A stretch of DNA of 22,932 bases from JAWXCM01 sp034408745 (GTDB lineage: Bacteria > Acidobacteriota > Terriglobia > Bryobacterales > Bryobacteraceae): the NCBI GenBank assembly GCA_034408745.1, contig JAWXCM010000245.1:1-22932 (forward strand), read 5' to 3'. Position numbers and translations under genes: made by a program. Positions within the stretch are counted from its first letter, which is position 1. Each line of letters starts with the position of its first letter. Under the pieces are notes generated by a model. It had not been told where the DNA came from. It saw only the letters and a program-made list of their open reading frames with translations, and made no database searches. Positions 6,641 through 14,807 of the stretch are shown piece by piece.

Positions 6641-9625
6641 ATGAAACATCTTGCAACTGTTCGCATGCTTGCGTGCGCCGCTCTGGCGGTGTGCACCGCT
6701 TTCGGCCAGGCCAAAATCGTAATCAGCCAGGTGTACGGCGGCGGCGGCAGCAGTTCCACCACAGCGCCCCTGTCCACGTACCAGCGCGATTACATTGAAT
6801 TGTTTAACGCGGGAGACGCCGCTCAGAGCATCAATGGCTGGACACTGAAGTACGCTTCTGCAAGCGGCACCAGCTGGACAAAGATCACATTGCCGAATGT
6901 ATCCATCCAGCCAGGCAAGTACCATCTGGTGGTGACAGGGACCGCTGGCAGCACGGGTACCGTGCTCACCGGCGACACCGACGGCGGTGGAAGCATCAAC
7001 GCGTCGGCCACTGATGGCAAGATCGCCCTGTTCAGCGGCGATCCCACCATCACTGCCGCTTGTCCCACTAACGCGGCACTCGTGGATTTCGTCGGTTTCG
7101 GCACGGCCAATTGCGCTGAGACCACGGCCACCGCTGCCATGGCGCGAAACACCGCGGCCCTGCGAAAGAGCAACGGCTGTACAGACACAGGCAACAACTC
7201 GGCCGACTTCAACGTAACGACGCCCAACCCACGCACCAGCGCACTAACGGCAGCTCCGTGTTCAGGAGGCGGTGGTTCCACCAACCCGGTCATCAGCGGA
7301 ACCGCCAACCCGTCGACCGTCGCTCCGGGCGGCAACACCACCCTCAGCGGAACTCTGACCGCCGGAACCGTCCCCACTTCTGCCAGCTTCACCGTCGCCT
7401 GCAATCTGACCACCGTCGGCGGCTCCAACCCGACCAGCGCGACCGTTAACGGCACCTCCTGGACGCTCGCCGTCACCGTGACTGCCAACACAACGACCGG
7501 CTCGAAGACGATCGCCTGCACCGTTACTGACGATCAGTCGCGCACCGGTTCGGTCAACATCACCCTCGGCGTCGCGGCACCCACAGGCGGCGTGTGCGGC
7601 GATTCGAAGACGCAGATCAGCACCATCCAGGGCTCGGGCGCAACGTCCCCCGTCACCGGCCAGACCGTCACCATCGAAGGCATCGTAGTCGGAGACTTCC
7701 AGGGCGCATCCGGCCTCAACGGCTTCTACGTGCAGGACGAAGGCGACGGCAACCCCGCCACCTCCGACGGCATCTTCATCGACGAATCGACCACCGCTCT
7801 GGGCGCCGTCAGCGTTGGCCAGCGCGTCCGCCTCACCGGCGTCGTGGCTGAGACCTTCAGCCAGACAGTACTGAACGGCACCAGCGGTCTCAGCGTCTGC
7901 TCCACCGGCAACACCGTCACCCCGGTCGACATCAACTTCCCCGTCTCCAGCACCACCTTCCTCGAACAGTACGAAGGCATGGTGGTCCGCTTCCCGCAGC
8001 AGCTTCGCGTCAGCGACAACTACAACCTCGGCCGCTTCAATGAGGTTGGACTGGCCTTCCCGTCCAACGGCGACCGCCTCTACACCTCAACGCAGGTGGC
8101 TTTACCGGGAGCGCCCCAGGCCGCCGTTGTAACCGCCAACAATCTGCGCAAGATCATCCTCGACGACTCGTCGAACCTCACCTACAACTCCATCGCCACG
8201 TCGGCCACGTACCCCACCGACGGCGGCGGCCTCGCGGCGAACAACACCCTGCGCCTCGGCGACCGCGTGAACGTGGATGCACAGGGCGCCTATACCCCGC
8301 TCGTCGGCGTCCTTGGCTACGGCTTCAGCGCCTATCGCCTCTTCCCCACCCAGGCTGTCACCTTCGGACCGTCCGACAATCCGCGCCCCACCACCCCGCC
8401 CGTCGTAGGAGGCCGCGCAAAGGTCGCCTTCGCCAACGTGCTGAACTACTTCACCACGTTCACCTCCGTCGACAGCAACGCCCGAGGCGCCGACAGCCAG
8501 GCCGAGTTCGACCGCCAGCGCGCCAAAATCATCAACGCCATCAACGGCCTTGACGCCTCAGTGGTCGGTATCAGCGAGCTGGAAAACAACGCCAGCACCG
8601 CCATCGCCAACCTGGTGAGCGGCCTCAATACCGGCAACCCCGGCAAGTGGAACTACATCAACACTGGCGTTGTCGGCACCGATGCCATCCGCAACGCCAT
8701 CATCTACCAGCCGGCGCTGGTGACCCCGACCGGTACCTGGGCCGTGCTCGACAGCTCGGTCGATTCGCGCGCACTCACCGGGCGCAACCGCCCGTCCATC
8801 GCGCAGACCTTCCGCCTGAACGCCGGCCCGAAGCCGAACCTGCAGCACTTTACCGTCGTTGTCAACCACTTCAAGTCGAAGGGCAGCGCCTGCACCTCCA
8901 GCCCCAGCGACCCGAACCTCAACGACGGTCAGGACGACTGCAACCTCACCCGCATCAGCATCGCTCAGGCGCTCATCGACTGGCTCGCCACCAACCCCAC
9001 CAGTGACCCGACGCCGGCCGCACAGCGCCGCATCCTGCTGATGGGAGACCTCAACGCGTACCTGCGGGAGGACCCGATTCGCGCCCTCACTGACCCGGCA
9101 TTCAGCAAACCTGCCCAGGCGGGCTTCAGCGCCTTCCCGGCCAAATCCGGCGCCACTTTCCGCAACATCATCGAGAAGCTCTACGGTGAGTTCAGCTACT
9201 CCTACATGTTCTCGGGCACTTCCGGCTCACTCGACCACGCCCTCGCCAACCCCAACCTGTTCCGCGAGATCGCCGGCGCGGCCGACTGGCACATCAATGC
9301 CGACGAACCCTGCGTGCTCGACTACAACGGCGACTTCAACTGCAACGGCAGCCAGGGGACCGCCGCCAAGAGCGCCAGCCAACTCTCCGCGTGGTACTCC
9401 AGCGACCCATTCCGCACTTCTGACCACGACCCCGTCCTCATCGGCTTCAACCCGCTCTGCGGCGACCTTGATGACGATGGCGACGTCGATGCGGCCGACC
9501 AGGCGATCCTCCGCAACGCCATGTTCAAAACGCCGGTCAACCGGCGCCACGACTTCAACGGCGACGGCATCGTCAACACCACCGATCTTGGTCTCTGGAC
9601 AGCCTGCTCGATTCAGGCCCGCTAA
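6641..9625 (+). CDS. Secreted ExeM/NucH-type endonuclease with lamin-tail and dockerin domains
   Basis: The 994-residue product is a multidomain extracellular nuclease. Residues 1-24 (MKHLATVRMLACAALAVCTA...) form a signal peptide. A lamin-tail domain follows at about 25-165 (KIVISQVYGGGG, DYIELFNAG, INGWTLKY). A GGGG linker lies near 207-213 and an Ig-like segment at about 214-315. An OB-fold-type module starts at C319 (GQTVTIEGIVVGDFQ). The endonuclease/exonuclease/phosphatase domain spans about 594-935 with N599, E646 (ISELEN), H743 (VVNHFKSKG), D803 (MGDLNAY) and H929 (TSDHDPV). Residues 940-994 are a type I dockerin: two calcium loops, DLDDDGDVDAAD and DFNGDGIVNTTD. The expected role is cleavage of extracellular DNA. 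ATG 6641 is preferred over 6620 because it starts directly at the signal peptide, although neither has a good ribosome binding site. The next gene encodes a cohesin-like anchor protein, a probable dockerin partner. Confidence 0.9.
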   Translation: MKHLATVRMLACAALAVCTAFGQAKIVISQVYGGGGSSSTTAPLSTYQRDYIELFNAGDAAQSINGWTLKYASASGTSWTKITLPNVSIQPGKYHLVVTGTAGSTGTVLTGDTDGGGSINASATDGKIALFSGDPTITAACPTNAALVDFVGFGTANCAETTATAAMARNTAALRKSNGCTDTGNNSADFNVTTPNPRTSALTAAPCSGGGGSTNPVISGTANPSTVAPGGNTTLSGTLTAGTVPTSASFTVACNLTTVGGSNPTSATVNGTSWTLAVTVTANTTTGSKTIACTVTDDQSRTGSVNITLGVAAPTGGVCGDSKTQISTIQGSGATSPVTGQTVTIEGIVVGDFQGASGLNGFYVQDEGDGNPATSDGIFIDESTTALGAVSVGQRVRLTGVVAETFSQTVLNGTSGLSVCSTGNTVTPVDINFPVSSTTFLEQYEGMVVRFPQQLRVSDNYNLGRFNEVGLAFPSNGDRLYTSTQVALPGAPQAAVVTANNLRKIILDDSSNLTYNSIATSATYPTDGGGLAANNTLRLGDRVNVDAQGAYTPLVGVLGYGFSAYRLFPTQAVTFGPSDNPRPTTPPVVGGRAKVAFANVLNYFTTFTSVDSNARGADSQAEFDRQRAKIINAINGLDASVVGISELENNASTAIANLVSGLNTGNPGKWNYINTGVVGTDAIRNAIIYQPALVTPTGTWAVLDSSVDSRALTGRNRPSIAQTFRLNAGPKPNLQHFTVVVNHFKSKGSACTSSPSDPNLNDGQDDCNLTRISIAQALIDWLATNPTSDPTPAAQRRILLMGDLNAYLREDPIRALTDPAFSKPAQAGFSAFPAKSGATFRNIIEKLYGEFSYSYMFSGTSGSLDHALANPNLFREIAGAADWHINADEPCVLDYNGDFNCNGSQGTAAKSASQLSAWYSSDPFRTSDHDPVLIGFNPLCGDLDDDGDVDAADQAILRNAMFKTPVNRRHDFNGDGIVNTTDLGLWTACSIQAR

Positions 9626-9628
9626 GGA
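9624..9628 (+). promoter_or_regulatory. Ribosome binding site overlapping the nuclease stop codon
   Basis: AAGGA at 9624-9628 shares bases with the TAA stop of the nuclease gene and lies nine bases before the ATG of the cohesin-like gene. This suggests coupled translation of the two. Confidence 0.7.
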
Positions 9629-9637
9629 AAACGAGAA

Positions 9638-10216
9638 ATGAAGAAACTGACAGCTCTGCTTCTCACGGCCGCCGCCATCCAACTCTCGGCGGCCACCATC
9701 AGCCTGACTCCGTCCACGCTCAACCCGACCGTCGGTCAGACCTTCACGATCGACGTTTTGGTCGACAACAACGGCGACGACGAAGTCTACGCGGCGGGCT
9801 TCGACTACCTCATCAGCGTCGTCAACCGCCTCAGCTTCGTCAGCGCGATGTTCAACCCGCTGTTCGTCTCGCAGACGGTTGCCGGCGTCGACGTCTACGG
9901 CACGTCGGAAACACTCACCAACATCACTGGCAACAGCTTCACGCTGGCCACCCTGACGCTCCAGGCCGGTCCTCAGGCTGGCTTAGTGACGTTCTCCATC
10001 CTGTCCGACACCAACAGCCCCGACGAGGGTCTGTTCTCCCTCGACCCGAATACGTTCGATTTCTTCCAAACCGATCTGGACGCTTCCGTCCAGCTCGACG
10101 TGCAGGCAGTACCCGAACCCGCCAGCCTGTCGATGCTGGCACTCGCCGGGGCGGCCCTTGTGTTCCTCAAACGCCGGAAATCGGAAACGCCAGCGGGCGC
10201 ACGGGAGACCCGGTAG
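9638..10216 (+). CDS. Cohesin-like PEP-CTERM surface protein
   Basis: The 192-residue product has a signal peptide (MKKLTALLLTAAAIQLSA, cleavage near residue 19). One beta-rich domain covers about 20-155. Its start, TISLTPSTLNPTVGQTFTIDV, and the following VDNNGDDEVYAAGFDYLI resemble the first strands of cohesin modules, which bind dockerins. The C-terminus is a PEP-CTERM signal: VPEPAS at 158-163, a hydrophobic helix to about 177, then KRRK. In that system exosortase recognises the signal and the protein is processed and moved to the surface or extracellular matrix. The gene starts 12 bases after a nuclease gene that ends in a dockerin, so it is the likely docking site for that enzyme. The tail after KRRK has about eleven extra residues encoded in a 50-base overlap with the convergent cyclase gene. 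The PEP-CTERM call is secure; the cohesin call is by pattern only. Confidence 0.82.
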   Translation: MKKLTALLLTAAAIQLSAATISLTPSTLNPTVGQTFTIDVLVDNNGDDEVYAAGFDYLISVVNRLSFVSAMFNPLFVSQTVAGVDVYGTSETLTNITGNSFTLATLTLQAGPQAGLVTFSILSDTNSPDEGLFSLDPNTFDFFQTDLDASVQLDVQAVPEPASLSMLALAGAALVFLKRRKSETPAGARETR

Positions 10217-10934
10217 CTCCCCGTATCTTCATCGGCGCGGCGACCAGCGTGAACTCATACACCTGGTCCCGCGCCAGTTCTTCCAGATTCAGAACTTCGA
10301 TGATGTGAATCCCTTGCTCCACCAGCAGATGGACATGCACTTCCATCTGAGACGGCGACTTCTCGAACGCCACCGTATCGGCTCCCGCCGCAAAAATCTT
10401 CTTCGAACTCAGCCACTTCGCCCCAGCCAGACCAGGCCCCGGACCCTTCGTGCCGTTCACGTAGCGCGCCGCGTCGCCGAAGAACCTGGCCCATCCCGTG
10501 CGAATCAAAGCCAAATCGCCGGGCCGGATCTCAGCCCGCTGCGCCTGGTCCAGATGCTCCGGCAGTATCTCAAAGTCCTCGGCCAGTTCGTCGACACCCA
10601 CCACCCCAGCCACGTCCAGCAGTACGCCTCGCCGCACAATGGGTTCGATTTGTTCCACGGACAGGTCGCTCATCCCCGACGCGTACGACTGCTCCACCGC
10701 CTTCCCCCCAAAGCACACGCCATTGCACGAAAAATGGCTGAAGGAATCGATGTGCGTGCCCACGTGCGTGCCCATCGCGATGGCGTCGGCGGCGGACGAC
10801 GCACCACCTGGCAGCACGATCTCGCCGTGCACTTTGGTCAGGCTGTACAGAAACGGAGGATGTGTGGGATAGTGCGGCATGCCCGTGTAGTAGGGCTGCC
10901 CGAGGTCATATGGCTTCGTTTCGTAAAAGTTCAC
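10167..10934 (-). CDS. Cyclase family metal-dependent hydrolase (kynurenine formamidase-like)
   Basis: The product of about 255 residues has the cyclase-family metal motif HVGTHIDSFSH: H57, H61, D63 and H67 counted from the GTG start. It also has GDLALIRTGW, and late residues HIIEVLNLEEL typical of the fold. Family members hydrolyse amides or cyclic substrates, for example N-formylkynurenine; the substrate here is unknown. I choose GTG at 10934 because it overlaps the Hsp70 stop as GTGA, a common coupling arrangement, and gives the N-terminus VNFYETKPYDLGQPYY. A longer frame reaches 10991 but would run through the Hsp70 C-terminus. The 3' end overlaps the convergent PEP-CTERM gene by 50 bases. 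No tryptophan-degradation gene is nearby to support a kynurenine role. Confidence 0.85.
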   Translation of the reverse strand: MNFYETKPYDLGQPYYTGMPHYPTHPPFLYSLTKVHGEIVLPGGASSAADAIAMGTHVGTHIDSFSHFSCNGVCFGGKAVEQSYASGMSDLSVEQIEPIVRRGVLLDVAGVVGVDELAEDFEILPEHLDQAQRAEIRPGDLALIRTGWARFFGDAARYVNGTKGPGPGLAGAKWLSSKKIFAAGADTVAFEKSPSQMEVHVHLLVEQGIHIIEVLNLEELARDQVYEFTLVAAPMKIRGATGSPVRPLAFPISGV

Positions 10935-12499
10935 GTCTGTGATCTTACACGGCGCTTCCCCGGGCGAACCGGCTCTGACCGCGCGGCCCATTTACCCAGC
11001 CGGTACACACGCGAATAATTGGATGTCAGATTACTGATCCGAACCTCAACCGTACCCGCCGCGTCGACGGAATACGATTCCTCAATCAGCTGCCCGGCGA
11101 CACCGTGATTGTGTTCCACCGGCACGCTGTCGAGGCTCGCTTCGTCCGCCAGCCACGGCGCGAATGGGAATCGGATCTCATCCCACACAGCGATGTCGCC
11201 GGTCGGCTTGTTGTCGTCCGTGGTATGCGAGCACTCCAGATAACGGAAGTGGCCGACGTTGTGCACCGGAACATAGCGGCGGCGGATGTCGATGCTTGCC
11301 TCCCCACGTGCCGGGAGCGGAGTGCCCTTTGGGAACAGCGGATCGAACACCACCTCGCGGCCGTTCTCGCGCTCGCGCCAGACGCCGAAGTGCCGGTGGA
11401 AGATCTCGCGGAGGACGTACCCCGCCTCTTCATCCGCCTGAATCGCGAGCCCAATGGCCGTGGCGCTGCGCGCATACGCCGACCGTCGCACCCGCCGCCC
11501 GAACACTTCCTTGAGAATGCGCGACACCACCGGCAGCTCGCTCCCGCCGCCCGTGACATAGAGCGAATCCACCTGACCCTCGGACGACCCGGCCTCCGCC
11601 AGCAAATGCTCGGTCAGAGCGACGCTGCGCTCCACCAGCGGGCGGCACCGCTCATAGTAGTCGGGCGCGGAAATCACTACCTGTCCCAAATCCTCCCGCA
11701 TCTGCGAGAGATCCACTGTGATTCGCCGCGTGTTCGGATGCAGGGCTTCTTTCTTGCCGCGGCATTCTTCGTGGAGCAGGAACAACTCCCGGGCAGACAG
11801 TTCGTCCCGGTTGAGCCCCGCGGCCTGCAACGCGACATCGGCCAGCACCTCGTCGAAATCGTCCCCGCCCAGATCCGCTGCGCCTTCGGTCGAGGCCACC
11901 GTGTGCAGCCGCCCGTCAATGCAAACGAGGGAAACGTCGAACGTTCCGCCACCCAGATCGTAGACCAGAACCTGCTCCGGCATGGCGGTCTCCCGCGAAC
12001 GGTGCCCGTACTCGATGCTCGCTGCCGACGGCTCATTCAGCAGCCCGGCCACGGTGAAACCCGCGCGACGAAACGCCTCAACCGTCAGGAATCGCTGATT
12101 GCTGTTAGCGCCAGCCGGTACACCCAGCATTACCTCAAAACGGTCCCGGTCACGCCCAGGCAGGCTCGACCGCTGCTGCAGGCCGGTGAACAGCGACCCC
12201 GCCAGCCCGGTCAACACGTCTACCACGGGGATTTGTGCGTCGTCCACTTCCAGATACGAACAAGGCCCCGCGTCGTTCAGCAGACGCTTTAACGACCTCA
12301 CCACCGTCCAGCCGCTCTCCGTCTGTGCGCTCCAGGCGTCCCACCCGTACACCACCCGGTCGGCTCGAAACGCAGCCAGAGACGGAAACCAGTCCCGGCT
12401 GGTGCCTTCCGGATCTTCGAAGGTCACAATGGGATAGTTGCCGCGATCCACGGCCGCGACCACGATCCTCGTAGTTCCGAAATCGATGCCCAGCCTCAT
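10931..12499 (-). CDS. Hsp70 family (DnaK-like) protein, short and non-canonical
   Basis: The 522-residue product has the Hsp70/actin-type ATPase fold. Visible motifs are phosphate 1 GIDFGTTRIVVA (4-15), LNEPSAAS (154-161), phosphate 2 VYDLGGGTFDVS (179-190), GGDDFDE (211-217), and the adenosine motif VTGGGSELP (315-323). Housekeeping DnaK is about 640 residues and ends with a lid and an acidic tail. This protein is shorter, and residues from about 365 to 522 look beta-rich and unlike a standard substrate-binding domain and lid (IRRRYVPVHNVGHFRYLEC, ISNLTSNYSRVYRLG). It is probably a specialised chaperone-like ATPase, not the main DnaK. No dnaJ or grpE lies nearby. ATG 12499 is supported by the direct start MRLGIDFGTT. 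It is coupled to the cyclase gene by a GTGA overlap. Confidence 0.88.
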   Translation of the reverse strand: MRLGIDFGTTRIVVAAVDRGNYPIVTFEDPEGTSRDWFPSLAAFRADRVVYGWDAWSAQTESGWTVVRSLKRLLNDAGPCSYLEVDDAQIPVVDVLTGLAGSLFTGLQQRSSLPGRDRDRFEVMLGVPAGANSNQRFLTVEAFRRAGFTVAGLLNEPSAASIEYGHRSRETAMPEQVLVYDLGGGTFDVSLVCIDGRLHTVASTEGAADLGGDDFDEVLADVALQAAGLNRDELSARELFLLHEECRGKKEALHPNTRRITVDLSQMREDLGQVVISAPDYYERCRPLVERSVALTEHLLAEAGSSEGQVDSLYVTGGGSELPVVSRILKEVFGRRVRRSAYARSATAIGLAIQADEEAGYVLREIFHRHFGVWRERENGREVVFDPLFPKGTPLPARGEASIDIRRRYVPVHNVGHFRYLECSHTTDDNKPTGDIAVWDEIRFPFAPWLADEASLDSVPVEHNHGVAGQLIEESYSVDAAGTVEVRISNLTSNYSRVYRLGKWAARSEPVRPGKRRVRSQT

Positions 12500-12571
12500 G
12501 ATTCAACAGGATACCGTGTTTCAACGGCATCACAGCAGGATTCGGCCCTAAAACATTTTCTTGATTTTACG

Positions 12572-12585
12572 TGCAGCATGCTGCA
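12572..12585. promoter_or_regulatory. 14-bp perfect palindrome upstream of the MBL gene
   Basis: TGCAGCATGCTGCA is its own reverse complement. It lies in the region between the divergent Hsp70 and MBL genes and could be an operator for either. No regulator is identified. Confidence 0.4.
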
Positions 12586-12608
12586 ATTGAGAGTTACCAT
12601 AAGGTTTC

Positions 12609-12614
12609 AGGAGG
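12609..12614 (+). promoter_or_regulatory. Strong ribosome binding site of the MBL gene
   Basis: AGGAGG at 12609-12614 is a full anti-16S match. Seven bases later in frame stands ATC (12622), followed by GTC CGC ATT TGT. No ATG, GTG or TTG occurs in frame at normal distance. Confidence 0.7.
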
Positions 12615-12621
12615 GTGGCCC

Positions 12622-13392
12622 ATCGTCCGCATTTGTATCCTCGCCAGCAGCAGCGCCGGCAACGCGACGTTTGTCCGGACCAACCATACCCGTATCCTCA
12701 TAGACGCGGGCTTGAGCGGCCGCGAGACGTTTGCGCGCCTCGAAGCCATTGGCGAGAGTCCCGAATCGCTGGATGCAGTCCTGCTCACACATGAGCACGG
12801 CGACCACATCTGCGGTCTCCTGCCCGTTCTCCGCAAATCGAAAGCCGCCGTCTACCTGACCCGCCTCACCGCCCCCACCATCGAGTGGGGCAAATACGAA
12901 CCGAACCTCCAGTGCTTTCAGGCGGGACAGCAGTTCCGCATCGGCGACTTTCAGGTCGAGTCGTTTTCCATTCCGCACGATGCGATCGACCCGGTTGGCT
13001 TCTGTCTCACGGTTGACGGGGTTCGCATTGGGCTCGCCACCGACCTGGGCTATATGCCCGATTCGGTCCGGATGCACCTGCGCGGCACCGACTTCCTGAT
13101 GTTGGAGTCGAACCACGACCTCGATATGCTAAAGGTTGGCCCATATCCCTGGTCGGTGAAGCAGCGGGTAATGTCGCGGCATGGCCATCTGTCAAACGGC
13201 ATGGTGTCGGATTTCATACTCGACGGGCTCGATCCCTGCGTCCGGTCGATGGTTCTGACGCATTTAAGCGAGCACAATAATCACCCGGCCATCGTCGACA
13301 TGACGGCCGCTCAGGCGCTGAAACGCCGTGGCTCGGGGTGCTCGATGACAGTCGCCGAGCCCGGGGTTCAGTCGCAAGTCTGGGAGTTCTGA
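12622..13392 (+). CDS. MBL-fold metallo-hydrolase (YycJ/WalJ-like)
   Basis: The protein has the metallo-beta-lactamase metal motif LTHEHGDHICG: H74, H76, D78, H79 when counted from GTG 12571, or 17 less from 12622. Later motifs are SIPHDAIDPVG, ATDLGYMPD and LTHLSEHNNHP. The start RICILASSSAGNATFV matches the single-domain YycJ/WalJ group of predicted nucleases or phosphodiesterases. The substrate is unknown. The start is a problem. The only canonical in-frame start is GTG 12571, which has no ribosome binding site and lies in a palindrome. The strong AGGAGG (12609-12614) instead points to ATC 12622, which would be a rare start codon. I annotate 12622 for this reason; 12571 is the fallback. 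purB follows after seven bases, suggesting co-transcription. Confidence 0.85.
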   Translation: MVRICILASSSAGNATFVRTNHTRILIDAGLSGRETFARLEAIGESPESLDAVLLTHEHGDHICGLLPVLRKSKAAVYLTRLTAPTIEWGKYEPNLQCFQAGQQFRIGDFQVESFSIPHDAIDPVGFCLTVDGVRIGLATDLGYMPDSVRMHLRGTDFLMLESNHDLDMLKVGPYPWSVKQRVMSRHGHLSNGMVSDFILDGLDPCVRSMVLTHLSEHNNHPAIVDMTAAQALKRRGSGCSMTVAEPGVQSQVWEF

Positions 13393-13399
13393 AAATTTC

Positions 13400-14707
13400 A
13401 TGATCAGCCGGTACACGCGGCCCGAAATGGGTCGCATCTGGAGCGAAGAGAACAAGTACGCCATGTGGCTCGAAGTGGAGCTGGCGGCTTCTGAGGCGCT
13501 TGCCGTACGCGGCGAGGTCCCGGCGGAAGCAGCCGCCTCCCTGCGGGCCCACGCCCGCACCGACGCTGGGCGCATCGGCGAGATCGAACACCAAGTTAAG
13601 CACGACGTGATCGCATTTACGACCTGTGTCAGCGAGTCGATGAAGGCTGCCGGAGCGGCGGAATACTCCCGCTGGTTTCATTTCGGCATGACGTCCAACG
13701 ACGTCGTCGATACCGCGCAGGCGTTGATGATCCGTGATTCTTCGGCGCTGATTCGCAAGGATCTGGAAGACGTGATGGCCGTCCTTAAAGAGCGTGCCTT
13801 CGAGTTCCGAAATACACCGCAAATCGGGCGTACCCACGGCGTACATGCCGAGCCGTACACCTTTGGCCTCAAGCTGGCCCTGTGGTTCGACGAAGCGCGC
13901 CGCGCGCTGGCCCGCTTTAACGCGGCTTCAGAAGACATTCGATGCGGCAAAATTTCGGGTGCCGTGGGTTCGTTTGCGCACCTCGACCCCGAGGATGAAG
14001 AGCGCATCTGTGAGCGCCTCGGTCTGAAAGCCGCACCCATTTCCTCGCAGGTTCTGCCCCGTGATTTGCACGCCGCGTGGGTGTCTTCGCTGGCGCTCAT
14101 TGCAGCCCTTTGCGAGAAAATCGCACTCGAAATTCGCCACCTGCAGCGGACTGAGGTGCGAGAGGCGGAAGAGCCGTTTGGGTCCTCGCAAAAGGGCTCC
14201 TCGGCCATGCCGCACAAACGAAATCCGGTTACATGCGAGCAAATCTGCGGGCTCGCGCGAGTGGTCCGTTCCAACGTGCAGGCTGCGTACGAAGACATCG
14301 CTCTCTGGCACGAACGCGATATATCGCATTCTTCCGTGGAGCGCGTGATTCTTCCGGATTCCGCAATTCTTACGGATTACCTTCTGGCGAAAACACACTG
14401 GCTGCTAAAAGGCATGCGGGTCTATCCGGAGCGCATGATGCAGAACCTGGAGTCCACCAGAGGCCTGGTATTTTCCGGGCAGGTGCTGCTTGATCTCGCC
14501 GCCGCTGGCGTGCTGCGCGAGGACGCCTACAGCATCGTCCAGGCGCATGCGATGCATGCCTGGGAGACCGGCGGAGATTTCCGGGCCGCCATCCAGGCTG
14601 ACGAGAAAATCGCCCACTGGCTCACGCCCGAAGCCCTGACGGAAAGCTTCCGGGTCGACAGACAGCTACGCAATGTGGACAAAGTCTTTCGGCGCGTTTT
14701 CGCCTGA
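13400..14707 (+). CDS. purB: Adenylosuccinate lyase
   Basis: PurB splits SAICAR to AICAR plus fumarate, and adenylosuccinate to AMP plus fumarate, in purine synthesis. The 435-residue product shows the fumarase/aspartase superfamily pattern. Residues 97-102 are MTSNDV, 143-151 are GRTHGVHAE with the catalytic His region, and 266-276 are the signature GSSAMPHKRNP containing the catalytic serine loop. HERDISHSSVERV is also typical of PurB. The length and the N-terminus MISRYTRPEM fit the family, which supports ATG 13400. The ribosome binding site is weak (GGGAG at 13382-13386, rather distant). It lies seven bases after the MBL gene. Confidence 0.96.
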   Translation: MISRYTRPEMGRIWSEENKYAMWLEVELAASEALAVRGEVPAEAAASLRAHARTDAGRIGEIEHQVKHDVIAFTTCVSESMKAAGAAEYSRWFHFGMTSNDVVDTAQALMIRDSSALIRKDLEDVMAVLKERAFEFRNTPQIGRTHGVHAEPYTFGLKLALWFDEARRALARFNAASEDIRCGKISGAVGSFAHLDPEDEERICERLGLKAAPISSQVLPRDLHAAWVSSLALIAALCEKIALEIRHLQRTEVREAEEPFGSSQKGSSAMPHKRNPVTCEQICGLARVVRSNVQAAYEDIALWHERDISHSSVERVILPDSAILTDYLLAKTHWLLKGMRVYPERMMQNLESTRGLVFSGQVLLDLAAAGVLREDAYSIVQAHAMHAWETGGDFRAAIQADEKIAHWLTPEALTESFRVDRQLRNVDKVFRRVFA

Positions 14708-14718
14708 AGTGCAACCTC

Positions 14719-14739
14719 GTCGACTGGTACCACGTCGAC
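14719..14739 (+). terminator. Imperfect palindrome after purB, possible terminator or operator
   Basis: GTCGAC occurs at 14719-14724 and again at 14734-14739, flanking TGG-TA-CCA plus one extra C. The element folds into a 9-base-pair stem with one bulged base and almost no loop. It starts 12 bases after the purB stop. No T-run follows. Confidence 0.35.
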
Positions 14740-14807
14740 ATTGTAGCGTCAGATTTCTATTTCAATCGGCAACGTTTGCCCTTACACTAATCAGCAGGAG
14801 ACTGGGA

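Noticed and set aside
11105..12292. Open frame of 395 codons on the plus strand opposite the Hsp70 gene
   Set aside because: Antisense to clear Hsp70 motifs; Arg/His/Pro-rich composition of a shadow frame.
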